Shown: positions 14,400-28,388, counted from the first letter of the stretch. The stretch is DNA of 64,000 bases from Scylla paramamosain (GCF_035594125.1 NC_087198.1:2916863-2980862); one strand, 5' to 3'. Notes: generated from the sequence alone by a model not told the origin. Program-made: numbers and translations.

Positions 14400-14790
14400 T
14401 CACATCCTCTTTCTCTCTCCCTCCTTCCCTTCCTTCTTCCTCTTTACCTTTTTTTCTTCCTTCTTCTCTTTCTTTCTGTTCTTCCAGATGTTCTTCTCCC
14501 ACACTTCCTGGTTTCCTCTTTTTCTTAACCTCTCCTCATTCTTCTCCTCCTCATCTTTCTCTTCCTCTTTCTTCCTCTTACTGTTTACTTTTCTTTTACG
14601 CGTTCTGCTTTCCTAACTTCTTCCTGCTCTCTGTACTCCTTTCCTACTCATTCCTCCTACTCTTTTTATTCCTGTCTATTTTTTCTTCTCTTTATTCCTT
14701 TCCAGTCTTTCTTTTCCTCCTCCCTTGTCCTATCTACTGTCTTTCTTCTTCTTCCTTCTCACATCCTCTCCTTCTAATCTTCAAATGTTC
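14400..14790. repeat. Pyrimidine-rich low complexity
   Basis: Continuous CT-rich sequence (TTCC, TTCTC, CTCC). The 156-residue frame across it is compositional. Confidence 0.7.
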
Positions 14791-15141
14791 ATTTCCTCAT
14801 GTTCCTTACGTCTCTACTTGTCATAATCTTCATCAGTAATCTTCCTACACCTTCCCATTTTTCCACTGCCTTCATATTAATCAGTCCCACAATGAGATGA
14901 ATAAAAATGTTGAAAGGTGATGAAATTGATCCTGCGCTATTCATGTGGCTACAGATGGAGGCGCAGCAAATGAAAGTGAAACAGAGCGCTCCAGTACTGT
15001 AGTTATTCACACTTGTTAGCTGGCAGGGGAGAGAGGTCGTGAAGCAGCGCTCATGGCATTGTTAGAGTGAACGAGTGAGTCAGTGAGTCAGCGAGTCAGC
15101 GAGTGAACTTGAAGAAGGAATGTGAAGAAGATCGATATGGC

Positions 15142-15142
<1 letters not shown>
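14791..15142. other. No gene recognised
   Basis: Mixed-composition spacer. A short run of GAGTCAGTGAGTCAGCGAGT units lies at 15065-15105. Confidence 0.4.

Positions 15143-15233
<91 letters not shown>
15143..15233. repeat. (GA)n microsatellite
   Basis: About 90 bp of pure AG repeat. Confidence 0.97.
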
Positions 15234-15237
<4 letters not shown>

Positions 15238-15315
15238 GTAACAGTAAGAATCATGAAAAATATGAGTGAAATATTTGCAAAGTATGTAAAGTAAAATAAC
15301 ATAGAGATTGCAGAG

Positions 15316-16052
<737 letters not shown>

Positions 16053-16059
16053 TTTCCAT

Positions 16060-16400
16060 GATAGTTATAACTTCTTCTTACCTCCTACACCACCACCACC
16101 ACCATCACTTACTCCTGCTCCCTCATTATCTTATCTTATCTACTAATCCATTTCACCCTCCTCTCCTCACTCTTGGTCTCCCCTGCAGGATTTGCCCTAA
16201 TTAGAGTCAGGAAGGATGAGAATAGAGGAGGAGGCAGCAGACACCTGCCGAAACGATAATTACGTACTCCCAGTGAGGTCTAAAGCACGGTTCAGGGGGT
16301 GCTGTGAACTTATCATTAAACCCAGCTGTGACCTCACTGAACGTTTCCCTTTGTGTCTCACAACACAAGGGGGTAGTCACAGCCTGCCCTCTAAAGACAA
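16060..16400. other. Spacer or distal LINE leader
   Basis: Contains a short (CCA)n at 16091-16104 and an acceptor-like TCTCCCCTGCAG at 16179-16190. The part next to 16401 may be 5' leader of the LINE, but similarity to copy B upstream of 34353 is too weak to fix a boundary. Confidence 0.35.
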
Positions 16401-19400
16401 CTCTCTTCCTCTACACAAAACTACAAGCACCTAATAACACGCACACCCTTCACTCTAAAATTTTAAAATCATGGCGACTCCTACACCTGCCTCGGAGTCC
16501 CCATCTGGGGAGGGGACCATAAATGTCCCCAGGTCGGACTGCCTTTCCGTCGACGACCCTAAGTGTCTTGACACCCCCCTCAACTTTTTCTTCATTAACT
16601 TCTGCTACATTCGCGGTCTAAGATCTAATTTTCAATCTGTAGAACACCACCTCTCCTCTTCTAAACCTCATCTTCTTTTCCTCACTGAAACTCAGGTGTC
16701 TGAGGCAACTGACAGTAGCCCCTTTTCTGTTCCCTCCTACTTTCTCTATCCTCATTTTTTATCCAAAGCAGGATGCTGCGTTTATGTGCGCAGTGACTTA
16801 ACCTGCTCTCGTGCCCACGCTCTTGAATCTTCCGAGTTTTCCACCATCTGGCTACGACTACAGAGTCATTCTCATACTAAATTTATCTGTGCTGTATACC
16901 TCTCTCCTAACTCCTCTGACTATAAGAAATTCTTTGACTACTTAACTTCCAAAGTGGAGCACATTCTGACCCTCTTCCCTTTTGCAGAGATCTCCATTCT
17001 AGGAGACTTCAATGTTCACCACCAGCTTTGGCTTTCCTCTCCCTTCACTGACCATCCTGGTGAACTGGCCTACAACTTTGCTATCCTCCATGACCTAGAG
17101 CAATTGGTGCAACACCCTACTCGTATTCCTGACCGTCTTGGAGATGCGTCCAACATTCTTGACCTTTTCCTGACCTCTAATCCTTCTGCTTATGCTGTCA
17201 CCCTTTCTTCTTTGTTGGGCTCCTCCGATCACAATCTCATATCTTTATCTTGTCCTATCACTCCAATCCCTCCTCAGGATCCCCCTAAGCGAAGGTGCCT
17301 CTGGCGTTTTGCCTCTACTAGTTGGGGGGACCTGAGGAGGTATTTTGCTGATTTTCCTTGGAATAACTACTGCTTCCGTGTCAGAGACCCGTCTTTGTGT
17401 GCTGAGCGCATAACAGAGGTGATAGTGTCTGGCATGGAGGCGTACATTCCTCACTCTTTTTCTCGTCCTAAACCTTCTAAACCTTGGTTTAACACAGCTT
17501 GTTCTCGTGCTATACATGATAGAGAGGTGGCCCACAAAAGGTACTTAAGCCTTCCATCACCAGAATCTCATGCACTTTATATTTCTGCCCAGAACCATGC
17601 CAACTCTGTTCTCCAACTAGCCAAAAACTCCTTCATTAACAGAAAATGTCAAAACCTTTCAAGATCTAACTCCCCTCGTGATTTCTGGCATCTAGCCAAA
17701 AATATCTCCAATAACTTTGCTTCTTCTTCTTTCCCTCCTCTACTTCAACCAGATGGCACCACTGCTATCACATCTATTTCTAAAGCTGAACTCTTTGCTC
17801 AAACCTTTGCTAAAGACTCTACCTTGGACGATTCTGGGCTTGTTCCTCCCTCTCCTCCACCCTCTGACTACTTCATGCCACTTATTAAAATTCTTCGTAA
17901 TGATGTTTTCCATGCCCTCGCTGGTCTAAACCCTCGGAAGGCTTATGGACTTGATGGGGACCCTCCTATTGTTCTCCGAAACTGTGCCTCCGTGCTTGCT
18001 CCTTGCCTAGTCAAACTCTTTCAGCTCTGTCTGTCAACATCTACCTTTCCTTCTTGCTGGAAGTTTGCCTACATTCAACCTGTTCCTAAAAAGGGTGACC
18101 GCTTTAATTCCTCAAACTACCGTCCTATTGCTTTAATTTCCTGCTTATCTAAAGTTTCTAAATCTATCCTCAACAGGAAGATTCTTAAACATCTATCACT
18201 TCACAACCTTTTATCTGATCGCCAGTATGGGTTCCGTCAAGGCCGCTCTACTGGTGATCTTCTGGCTTTCCTTACTGAGTCTTGGTCATCCTCTTTTAGA
18301 GACTTTGGTGAAACTTTTGCTGTTGCCTTGGACATATCAAAAGCCTTTGATAGAGTCTGGCACAAACCTTTGATTTCCAAACTACCCTCCTACGGTTTCT
18401 ATCCTTCTCTCTGTAACTTCATCTCAAGTTTCCTTTCTGACCGTTCTATTGCTGCTGTGGTAGACGGTCACTGTTCTTCTCCTAAATCTAATAACAGTGG
18501 TGTTCCTCAGGGTTATGTCCTGTCACCCACTCTCTTCTTATTATTCATTAATGATCTTCTAAACCAAACTTCTTGTCCTATCCACTCTTATGCTGATGAT
18601 ACCACCCTGCACTTTTCCTCGTCTTTTCATAGACGTCCAACCCTTCAGGAGGTAAACATATCACGCAGGGAAGCCACAGAACGCCTGACTTCTGATCTTT
18701 CTAAAATTTCTGATTGGGGCAGAGCAAACTTGGTATTGTTCAATGCCTCAAAAACTCAATTCCTCCATCTATCAACTCGACACAATCTTCCAGACAACTA
18801 TCCCCTCTTCTTCAATGACACTCAACTGTCCCCCTCTTCTACACTGAACATCCTCGGTCTGTCCTTTACTTATAATCTGAACTGGAAACTTCACATCTCA
18901 TCTCTAGCTAAAACAGCTTCTATGAAGTTAGGTGTTCTGAGACGTCTCCGCCAGTTTATCTCACCCCCCCAGCTGCTAACTCTGTACAAGGACCTTATCC
19001 GTCCATGTATGGAGTATGCTTCACATGTCTGGGGGGGTTCCACTCATACTGCTGTTCTAGACAGGGTGGAATCAAAAGCTTTTCGTCTCATCAACTCCTC
19101 TCCTCTAACTGACTGTCTTCAGCCTCTCTCTCACCGCCGCAATGTTGCATCTCTAGCTGTCTTCTACCGCTTTTTTCATGCTAACTGCTCTTCTGATCTT
19201 GCTAACTGCATGCCTCCCCTCCTTCCGCGGCATCGCTGCACAAGACTTTCTTCTTTCTCTCACCCCTATTCTGTCCACCTCTCTAACGCTAGAGTTAACC
19301 AGTATTCTCAATCATTCATCCCTTTCTCTGGTAAACTCTGGAACTCCCTGCCTTCTTCTGTATTTCCACCTTCCTATGACTTGAATTCCTTCAAGAGGGA

Positions 19401-19541
19401 GGTTTCAAGACACTTATCCAATTTTTGACCACTGCTTTGACCCTTTTATGGGACTGCCATTTCAGTGGGCATTTTTTTTTTGGTTAGATTTTTGTTGCCC
19501 TTGGCCAGTATCCTTCCTACATAAAAAAAAATAATAATAAT
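16401..19541 (+). mobile_element. Main non-LTR retrotransposon (LINE), copy A, nearly full coding length
   Basis: APE-type LINE: a short leader shared with copy B from CTCTCTTCCT (16401 and 34355), one long ORF (16471-19428), about 100 bp of 3' untranslated sequence ending in the AGATTTTTGTTGCCCTTGG tail, A9 at 19523-19531 and about three TAA units. No separate ORF1 with zinc knuckles was found, and no RNase H domain is evident. Proteins of this type are annotated in arthropods as RNA-directed DNA polymerase from mobile element jockey; I place it in the broad Jockey/I assemblage. Other copies: D (11286-11520), B (34353-35773), C (55011-57620). The short element at 3442-4360 shares the tail. 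Confidence 0.85.
16471..19428 (+). CDS. LINE endonuclease/reverse transcriptase, 985 residues
   Basis: The endonuclease domain is at about residues 43-260: E73 in [10 protein letters not shown]179 and N181 in ILGDFNVHH, and D253/H254 in GSSDHNLIS. The RT domain is at about 480-770: first Asp D621 in [18 protein letters not shown] at 676-681, and YADD at 707-710. The C-terminal region has [15 protein letters not shown]. The frame is uninterrupted, but three residues look like damage. Y46 replaces the N of the endonuclease motif (CNIRGL in copy D, CYIRGL here). [10 protein letters not shown] replaces [10 protein letters not shown] of copy C. GYVLSP replaces GSVLSP. The Asn at position 46 is expected to help bind the catalytic metal, so nicking may be impaired. 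The start is the first ATG in frame, with a stop upstream. The product would act on its own RNA in the nucleus by target-primed reverse transcription. Confidence 0.9.
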   Translation: MATPTPASESPSGEGTINVPRSDCLSVDDPKCLDTPLNFFFINFCYIRGLRSNFQSVEHHLSSSKPHLLFLTETQVSEATDSSPFSVPSYFLYPHFLSKAGCCVYVRSDLTCSRAHALESSEFSTIWLRLQSHSHTKFICAVYLSPNSSDYKKFFDYLTSKVEHILTLFPFAEISILGDFNVHHQLWLSSPFTDHPGELAYNFAILHDLEQLVQHPTRIPDRLGDASNILDLFLTSNPSAYAVTLSSLLGSSDHNLISLSCPITPIPPQDPPKRRCLWRFASTSWGDLRRYFADFPWNNYCFRVRDPSLCAERITEVIVSGMEAYIPHSFSRPKPSKPWFNTACSRAIHDREVAHKRYLSLPSPESHALYISAQNHANSVLQLAKNSFINRKCQNLSRSNSPRDFWHLAKNISNNFASSSFPPLLQPDGTTAITSISKAELFAQTFAKDSTLDDSGLVPPSPPPSDYFMPLIKILRNDVFHALAGLNPRKAYGLDGDPPIVLRNCASVLAPCLVKLFQLCLSTSTFPSCWKFAYIQPVPKKGDRFNSSNYRPIALISCLSKVSKSILNRKILKHLSLHNLLSDRQYGFRQGRSTGDLLAFLTESWSSSFRDFGETFAVALDISKAFDRVWHKPLISKLPSYGFYPSLCNFISSFLSDRSIAAVVDGHCSSPKSNNSGVPQGYVLSPTLFLLFINDLLNQTSCPIHSYADDTTLHFSSSFHRRPTLQEVNISRREATERLTSDLSKISDWGRANLVLFNASKTQFLHLSTRHNLPDNYPLFFNDTQLSPSSTLNILGLSFTYNLNWKLHISSLAKTASMKLGVLRRLRQFISPPQLLTLYKDLIRPCMEYASHVWGGSTHTAVLDRVESKAFRLINSSPLTDCLQPLSHRRNVASLAVFYRFFHANCSSDLANCMPPLLPRHRCTRLSSFSHPYSVHLSNARVNQYSQSFIPFSGKLWNSLPSSVFPPSYDLNSFKREVSRHLSNF

Positions 19542-19651
19542 GCTTTGTTACAGGTGTCTTTCCCCCTTATGATGATACAGGTTGTACTCACGAAGCTGAT
19601 TAACCTGGTGCAAGTTGTCAAGTAATCTTACCTGTGTGTGAGTCATTCCAC

Positions 19652-19756
<105 letters not shown>

Positions 19757-19769
19757 TCTCTGTCTCTCA

Positions 19770-20737
19770 TCATATACATTAATGATATAGATAAAGGAAT
19801 TGTCTCCAGAATCTGTAAGTTTGCCGACGACACGAAGTTAGGATCAGACGTTTCGACTCCGGAGAAAGTAGAACAACTTCAGCTTGATCTCCATAAGCTG
19901 GGAGAGTTGTCAGACAAATGGCAGATGCCATTTAATGCAGCCAAGTGCAAGGTCATGCACATTGGGTACCGCAACCCCCAATATGAGTACGTTCTTAAGG
20001 GAAAGGCTCTGAAGAGCACTGACTCGGAGAAAGACTTGGGTGTAGTTATTACCAATGACCTCAAGTTCTCGAAGCAGTGTATAGCTGTAGAGAAGAAGGC
20101 TCAGAAACTTTTGTGCTACTTAAAGAGACAGTTTGGATATTGTAAAAAAAAAAAAAAAAGTACTATCACTGTACAACTCTCTCGTCCGTCCACATTTGGA
20201 GTACGTAGCTCAGTTTTGGAGTCCTTCCTACCGTAAAAACATCACAAGACTGGAGAGAGTACAGGCCAGGGCGACCAAAGTGATTCCTGAGCTTAGACAC
20301 ATGTGTTATACAGAGTGCCTGAAGGAGTTGAACCTCTTCTCACTGGAGACCAGAAGGCTTTGTGGTCAGCTCATAGAGGTATTTAAGATACTTCGAGGTT
20401 TTGACAACGTGGACTACAGGTGCTTGTTCCAGCTGAGTGAGGGGCGCACTCGTATCAATGGCTACAAACTTGAACTGAAGCGTTACAAACAGAGATCTTT
20501 GTGGGAACTTCTTTTCCTACAAAATCTGCAGTCGTTTGAATGCGCTTCCCTCAGATGTCGTCAATAGTGACTCTGTAGAGCAGTTCAAGACAAGACTCGA
20601 CGAGGTGCTGCCTACGTAGACTCGATGTCGCCTGGACATGTGTTTCTAACTTAGCTTGAGTCTCTTCAGTACTCCCTGTATGGGTCATAAGGCCTTCTGG
20701 AGTACTTCTCTTCCTTGTAACTCCTTGTAACTTGTAA
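19770..20737 (+). pseudogene. CR1-like LINE reverse transcriptase fragment, 5' truncated and frameshifted
   Basis: The frame begins inside RT: IIYINDIDKGIVS, then KFADDTKLGSDV (the F/YADD catalytic motif), then KCKVMHIGYRNPQYEY and EKDLGVVITNDLK. A poly-A run (20144-20158) shifts the frame. It resumes as LYNSLVRPHLEYVAQFWSP and RLERVQARATKVIPELRHM, shifts again near 20505, and ends VEQFKTRLDEVLPT with a stop at 20617-20619. The 3' end consists of short CTTGTAACT direct repeats, typical of CR1-group tails. The element lies exactly between (TC)n tracts. Confidence 0.85.
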
Positions 20738-21063
<326 letters not shown>

Positions 21064-22230
21064 AACAATGTTCAGGCGAGATATGTAATGAATAACATGC
21101 CACTGTCAAGCACCGATATAGAAAAAGATCTTGGTGTCGTTGTGTCAAACGACCTAAAGCAGAGTTAACACTGCATAGTAACAGTAAGGACGGCAAATGA
21201 ATTAGTAGGGTTCATTGGAAGAACCTTTGAATTTAAATGAGGAAAAGGTTATACTTGCCTTATATAACTCACTGGTGCGCCCTCATCCAGAATACTGTGA
21301 AGAACATAAGAACATAAGAAATAAGGGAAGCTGCAAGAAACGACCAGGCTTACACGTGGCATTCCCTGTATGAAATATACCTATCTATTTCCATCTATTA
21401 TCCCCATTCATAAACTTGTACAGTACTGTGTACAGTGCTGGTCACCATATTTTAAAAAAGACATTGAAAAAAAACTAGAAAAGATACAGCGCAGAGGTCA
21501 CAAAGATTATTCCAAGAATGCGCAATAAGCCGTATGAGGAACAACGGCAAGAACTAAACCTATTTAGCTTAACGAAGCGTAGGATAAGAGGAGACCTAAT
21601 TGAAGTGTTCAAAATTTTCAAAGGATATAATAACATTGATGCACATAAATATTTCACCATTGATCATTCTAAACTAACAAGAAATAATGGATTGAAGATT
21701 ATACTCAAACGTTTTAAATATCACGAAGCCAAACATTTTTTTTTCTTTAAACGTATAATAGATATATGGAATAAACTTCCTGCAGAGATTGTGAACAGTA
21801 ATACTAATGAATCATTGAAAAATAAAATAGACAAATATTTAAAAGTAAATCCCCAACAAGCTCTCTTCTTGTCCGAATAATTACTAAATTCACTAGTAAA
21901 CTCTTATTTTGCAGACACCAATTTTATTATAAATTGCATTAACTTTCCCATGGGCGTATAGAGTTCACCGTAGGGTGAATAGTACAATTTCTTTTCATCC
22001 TTTCCTATGAAAACTCCATGTCAGTTTCTCCATACTGCATGGTACTTTTCCCAGCTATTTCCATATCAGCGCAAGCTGGAGGGAGTGGTGGGTGGGGAGG
22101 AGCCTTCTGCTATGCTGTCCTGTCTCTCTTCCCTGTAGCTAGTTAGAAGTAGTTACCAAACAGCCTTTCAAGGACCAAAATGTCTGTTTGCTGTTTGGCT
22201 TTCCTTTGTATTTCTTTGTATCCCTCCCTA
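21064..22230 (+). pseudogene. Second CR1-like LINE remnant, split by a nested insertion
   Basis: Coding blocks in order: STDIEKDLGVVVSNDLKQS (about 21098-21155, then a stop), TANELVGFIGRTFEF, LYNSLVRPHPEYC (21260-21298), the nested insertion (21300-21421), QCWSPYFKKDIEKK, IIPRMRNKPYEEQRQELNLF, RDLIEVFKIFKGYNNID-like sequence, and a C-terminus ending near 21880. The 3' untranslated part runs to about 22230 and includes TCCATGTCAGTTTCTCCATA. Several stops and frameshifts are present. It is a different subfamily from the 19770 copy, since the two C-termini are well diverged. Confidence 0.8.
21300..21421 (-). mobile_element. Nested 5'-truncated LINE 3' end
   Basis: The minus strand matches the 3' end at 12597-12715 (CATTTATGAATG-like start, CCACGTGTAGGCCTG-like middle, TTTCTTGCAGCTTCCC, then TTATGTTC repeats as tail). 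TACTGTG occurs immediately on both sides (21293-21299 and about 21424-21430), consistent with a target-site duplication. It therefore inserted into the older CR1-like copy by target-primed reverse transcription. Confidence 0.8.
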
Positions 22231-22361
22231 TTCCTCCTCCTACCCTTTTTCCTGTGTTAGTTAATCATGCAGACTCATTTTTTCATCAGTTCATTTTTCT
22301 CATGTTTCTCTTCATTTCTCCTTTCCAGTCACTAAGTCAGGTTATACTAGTGTTTGTATAC

Positions 22362-23953
<1,592 letters not shown>

Positions 23954-24040
<87 letters not shown>
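23954..24040. repeat. (TC)n microsatellite
   Basis: About 87 bp of TC on the far side of the foldback. Confidence 0.97.
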
Positions 24041-24043
<3 letters not shown>

Positions 24044-24270
24044 CACTTTCCTTCCTTCCCCTGATCTGAGACTAGTCGAGTGGAAGAAAAAAGGAGAGGA
24101 GGAGAAGGAAGAGGAGGAGGAGGAGAAGGAGGAGGAGGAAGAAGAGGAGAGGAGGAGGAGGAGGAGGAGGAGGAGGAGGAGGAGGAAGAAGAGGAAAAGG
24201 AGGAGGAGGAGGAGGAGGAGGAGGAGGAGGAGGAGGAGGAGGAGGAGGAGGAGGAGGAGGTGGTGCTGCA
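24041..24270. repeat. Composite repeat copy 2: core plus (GGA)n
   Basis: Carries the same CCTGATCTGAGACTAGTCG core as 20928-21063, then a longer, purer (GGA)n to about 24260. Confidence 0.85.
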
Positions 24271-24309
24271 GGAGAAAGTTGGAAGTTGTAAGTGAAAAAG
24301 TGATTCTAG

Positions 24310-24640
24310 ATAGTAAGAAATAGCTCTTCAGTCCTCGTGATGGGAAGGGGGAGGAGGAGGAGAGGAGGAGGAGTAGGAGGAGGACGAAAGAAAGAAGTAT
24401 ATATGTAGAAGAAAAGACCTTGTGTTACTTGCACTGTCAATTGAAAAAAAGCATAAGGATTTCAAACGCAAAACGTATTTTGTAACACTCGTGTTTCATC
24501 TCAGTTTCCTTTTCTATTTCTTTTCTTTTCTTTTTCTTTTTCTTTTTTCTTTTTTTCTTTTGTTGGTGGGGGGGAAGGGGGGCATAGAGGATGGCATGAT
24601 TCAGTTTGGCATAAGTAAAGCAGAAGGGCGCAGATGAAAT
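24310..24640. other. Low-complexity spacer, no gene
   Basis: GGA-rich to about 24390, then A/T-rich with a CTTTT-rich run (24505-24560). Nothing coding is recognised. Confidence 0.5.
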
Positions 24641-24845
24641 GACTCTTCACCGTCGAGGAGAAACACAAAATCTTCTGCCTCTAGATAGGAGAGAAATTGC
24701 ACACTACTGTCTGTCATTCGGTCATCCTTGAGGCCTGATTCCCTGACTGTGTGTGACTTGACAGCTGAAACTCTGCGGTCTTTCAAACTTTTTGGGAGCA
24801 AGGGTACTTTTTACACAGGTGATGGTAACGATGAAGCACCGCCAT

Positions 24846-24881
<36 letters not shown>

Positions 24882-24929
24882 CAGTAGTAGTAGTAGTAAT
24901 AGCAGCAGTAGCAGTAGTAGTAGTAGTAT
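24846..24929. repeat. (TAG)n trinucleotide repeat
   Basis: About 28 TAG units with a few CAG and AAT variants. Confidence 0.95.
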
Positions 24930-24969
24930 GATTATAGTTGAATAGATCAGAAATCCAGTCTAGTAACTT

Positions 24970-24973
<4 letters not shown>

Positions 24974-25022
<49 letters not shown>
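24974..25022. repeat. (CA)n microsatellite
   Basis: 49 bp of CA. It ends exactly at the start of a LINE C-terminal fragment. Confidence 0.97.
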
Positions 25023-25027
<5 letters not shown>

Positions 25028-25406
25028 AGGGCGTGCAGGGTCATCATTGGCCCTGCATACACCATCTATGAAGAAGCCCTGACCACCCAGAGTCTGTCTA
25101 GACGATCCACCAGGCACCGAGAGGCTCTGGAGAAGTTTGGAAGGGGACTACTGCATCATCCACGTCTCAGACACATGCTGCCGCCTGACGCGTCTCGCTC
25201 GGTCCATGCCACCAGACACCACAACAAGATAACGCCCCTAAAGGCGCCGCGCACGGACTGCTACAGACTCAGTTCGATTCCCACCATGGTGCGAGCCATC
25301 AATCAATAGTCCCTTCTAGATTAGACTTATCTTTAGGATTAATGTTAAGCATTTCCCCACCCCCTATGTACATTTTCAGTTTGTTAACTACCTAAATAAT
25401 AAACCG

Positions 25407-25474
<68 letters not shown>

Positions 25475-25475
25475 C
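25023..25475 (+). pseudogene. LINE C-terminal fragment with (TTA)n tail
   Basis: An open frame from the CA border reads QKRACRVIIGPAYTIYEEAL, then HREALEKFGRGLLHHPRL, RHHNKITPLKAP and IPTMVRAINQ, with a stop at 25306-25308. This is the C-terminal tail that follows the RT in many arthropod LINEs. The 3' untranslated sequence runs to (TTA)n at 25409-25474. The fragment is open but 5' truncated, so it makes nothing. It lies between (CA)n tracts. Confidence 0.8.
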
Positions 25476-25487
25476 ATTACACACGCA

Positions 25488-25547
<60 letters not shown>
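25409..25547. repeat. (TTA)n then (CA)n
   Basis: (TTA)n at 25409-25474 is the probable tail of the LINE. (CA)n follows at 25480-25547 after TCATTACACACG. Confidence 0.95.
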
Positions 25548-25549
<2 letters not shown>

Positions 25550-25659
25550 CTAACATTTGTTCGTAATGGGCAGGACGAGGAATGTAATAGCTTGTCTGTA
25601 ATAGCTGTAATAGCTTGTCCGGTGCAGTAAGTGAAAAGGGAGCTGAGCTGCAGCGGGGG

Positions 25660-25662
<3 letters not shown>

Positions 25663-25725
<63 letters not shown>
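25663..25725. repeat. (GA)n microsatellite
   Basis: 63 bp of AG. Flanking sequence to 25945 is CT-rich and non-coding. Confidence 0.97.
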
Positions 25726-25728
<3 letters not shown>

Positions 25729-26063
25729 ACAGTGTGTGTATTAACCCTTAGCTCATCAATCTCATCTTTCTTCTCTGCCTCACGCTTTCTTCCAATCCTC
25801 TTTTCTTCCTCTTCCTTTTTCATCTCTTAAGTCTTATATATATTTCTTTTCCTCTTCTTCCTCTCCCTCTTATCGTCCTCCTCGTCCTCCTCCTCCTTCT
25901 ATTCATTCTCCTCCGTCTTCTCTTCCACTTCGTCTTCCTCTTCCCTATTTGCTCGCACATATTTACGAACACACACACACACACATCACTACCACCACCA
26001 GTTCAAGCTTTATAACTCATCAAAAGTGCGTGCTTAACTTAACATGCCTCGCCTTACACGACT

Positions 26064-26135
26064 TGGCTTGCTTGGCTTGGCTTGGCTTGGCTTGGCTTGG
26101 CTTGGCTTGGCTTGGCTTGGCTTGGCTTGGCTTGA
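26064..26135. repeat. (GGCTT)n pentanucleotide repeat
   Basis: About 14 units of GGCTT/CTTGG. The arthropod telomere unit is TTAGG, so this is not telomeric. Confidence 0.95.
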
Positions 26136-26260
26136 CTTATTGCAGTTACAAATCCACTCTTCAGTCATTTATGCTTATGTTCTCCACGTTCTTGTCATGC
26201 AAAATTCAGTCATACATTTAAACTCATGTCATTCACGCTTCGTTATTTCACATTGCAGTC

Positions 26261-26840
26261 ATAGATAGATAGATATAGATAGATAGATAGTCACAATCCT
26301 GCCAGTCACATTCCAGTCACACACTCACAGTCACTCCTACACCCACGCTCCAGTCGTACATAGTCACTCTTAGTCCAGTCATGCTCCCACACTCCAGGCA
26401 TCCCTCACGTTCCAGCCAGCAGTACATTGACACCCAGACCTGCACCATTCCAGCAATCCTTCGTTCTTCAGGTGTTTGTGATCCATCATACCCCTCCCAC
26501 GATCCCTCCTCCCTTCACTTCCTCTCTCACCGCCCTCCTTCCTTGTCCCTTCCTACCTCATTGTTCTCTTCCCTCACTACCCCTCCTTCACTGGTCCTCC
26601 TTCCTTCTCTGTCCCTCCTTCCATCACTTCCCTTCTTCCCTGACTCTCCTCTCTCACTACCCCTCCTTTCATGTCCCTCCTTCACTGGCCAGCCTTCTCT
26701 CATTGTCCCTCCTTCCTGCATTACTTCTCCTTCCTTTACTGCTCATCCTTCCTTCATTATCTCTCCTTCTTTCACTGTTCCTCACGTCACTGCTCCTTGG
26801 CTCTCCTTTCCTCACTAGCTTTCTTTCCTTCATTAATCTT
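26261..26840. repeat. (ATAG)n, CAGTCA-rich stretch, then CT-rich minisatellite
   Basis: (ATAG)n at 26261-26291 is followed by recurring CCAGTCA/CAGTCAC motifs to about 26440, and then by units like CTCCTTCCTTCACTG repeated imperfectly to 26840. The latter core also recurs at 28060-28290. Confidence 0.7.
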
Positions 26841-27262
26841 CCTTCTGCGTTGTCGTGCTTCTACGTTGCACACTCTTGCTGCCTCCCTAAACTATAAGAC
26901 TGGCTTTTGTGGGTTCAAGGGAGCGCTTTATTTATTTATTTATTTATTTTTTACTTATTTTGTGTTATTTACATTTATTTACACTTAGATGATCATATAT
27001 GACTTCCGACAGCAAGGAGAAACTACGAAAATGGTTTCATCTCTCTTCAAATAAATTTCATTAAACATCTGGAACACTTCACATTACACTTCCGATTCAA
27101 ATCACTTCACATATTTAATACTCAATGATAAATCTCATCCTACACAAACCTCGCAGGTAATATTCATTGAGGAACACATCCTACACCACCCAATCCCTCT
27201 CTGTCAATATATAACACCCACATTTTACTGTGACTGCATTACAACTGTGTGGCTCTACTTAC
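26841..27262. other. No gene recognised
   Basis: TTTA units at 26927-26950, otherwise A/T-rich sequence with no coding signal. Confidence 0.4.
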
Positions 27263-27358
27263 TGGTACTGCGACAGGCGGCTTGCCCATCCTGACCCTCT
27301 CTGGTCTGACAGCTGTGTCTAGCTTGTCCCTCTCTCTGTTTCTGTCTATTCCCGTCTC
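27263..27358 (-). other. Candidate host exon, 32 codons
   Basis: On the minus strand a 96-bp open segment is bordered by GTGTAG at the upstream side and by GTAAGTAG at the downstream side. Both borders are in phase 0. It would encode 32 residues beginning ETGIDRNRERDKLDTAV and ending KPPVAVP. The polypyrimidine tract before the acceptor is poor, so support is limited. No family recognised. Confidence 0.3.
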
Positions 27359-27440
27359 CTACACCTTGTAATATACGCGTGATGTTAGAGCGACCTTTTG
27401 CCCCAACAAGGCTTCCGTTGCTATAACATTTATTTTCCAC

Positions 27441-27655
27441 CACTTCGATCATTCGCGGCATTTTCCTGTAACTTTCAATAAGGTTCATTTTCGAGTAAAT
27501 ATATTTATTTTCTCATACTTTGGTCATATGGTTCAATTTCATATACTTTCCGCAAGATCCATTTTCAAGTAACTATATTTATCTTCCCCGTACTTCGATC
27601 ACACAGTTTATTTTTCCTTAACTTTCAATAAGATTCATTCTCGAGTTACTTTGGT
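27441..27655. repeat. Three-copy tandem repeat, about 75-bp unit
   Basis: Units start near 27441, 27519 and 27593 with CTTCGATC or CTTTGGTC and share AACTTTCAATAAGATTCATT-like and TCGAGTAA-like blocks. Confidence 0.75.
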
Positions 27656-27844
27656 AATCGCATCTTCTAATCAGGAACAAGGAGGCGGCGGTTCCTGTGG
27701 TGTGCCGGCTGTCCGTGTTGTCCATGTCACCTGTTTCCGGTGACCTCTGCTTCCCTCGTATACTAATTCAGTGATGGCCACCTGAGTACCTCTTCTTGTA
27801 ATGTTGTGCTAATCTCCGGCTCTGTTAGTGTTGTGATGACTCAC

Positions 27845-27948
27845 CGCATCTTGTTGTTCTCCACGGTGGTCACGTCTCGTCTCTTATCTGTCAGGGTGGT
27901 GATAGCTTCTTGATACCTGCTGTCGTTTTTATCATCTTCTTCCCTCAT
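27845..27948 (-). other. Candidate host exon with ATG and splice donor
   Basis: The minus strand has ATG at 27948-27946, directly preceded by an in-frame stop, then about 34 codons including RYQEAITTLTDKRRDVTTV and ENNKM, ending at CG/GTGAGT (donor at 27844-27843). The charged, helix-like composition differs from the repeat-derived frames around it. It could be a first coding exon, or an internal exon using a CAG near 27917. Family not recognised. Confidence 0.4.
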
Positions 27949-28059
27949 TTATTCTTTCTACTTCTCGTTTCCCTTTTTCATTTCTTCATTTTTGTTTCAT
28001 TCTTGTTTCTTGTTACATGTTTAATTTCTTGTTGTTTGCTGGGTTACAACAACGTCCCT

Positions 28060-28300
28060 ATTCTTCCTCCACTCCCCTCTCCTTCCTTCACTGCCTCCAC
28101 TTCCCCTGGCTCTCCTTCCTTCACTGCTCCTCCTACACCGTCCCTCTTCCCTCACTTGCCTTTCTTCCATCATTATTCCTCCTTCCCTTCACTGCTCTTC
28201 CTTCCTTCCCTGCCTTGCCCTGCTCATCCATTCCCCTGTCCCCTTCCTTCACCACCCTCCAGCCTCCCCCATGCTCACCACTCTCGGATGTTATTTATCT

Positions 28301-28384
<84 letters not shown>
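28060..28384. repeat. CT-rich minisatellite followed by (TC)n
   Basis: Imperfect CTCCTTCCTTCACTG-like units to about 28290, then pure (TC)n at 28301-28384. Confidence 0.8.

Positions 28385-28388
<4 letters not shown>

Noticed and set aside
14369..14839. Hydrophobic protein of 156 residues (similar frames at 26381-26897, 27910-28911, 61585-62496 and 63009-63546)
   Set aside because: Composition follows T/C-rich low-complexity DNA. No domain, and frames are open on adjacent phases too.
16471..19428. Host gene with a long ORF
   Set aside because: Endonuclease plus RT motifs, four related broken copies and an A-tail identify it as a LINE.
26064..26135. Telomere-like repeat
   Set aside because: The unit is GGCTT, not the arthropod TTAGG. 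It is a short interstitial pentanucleotide repeat.
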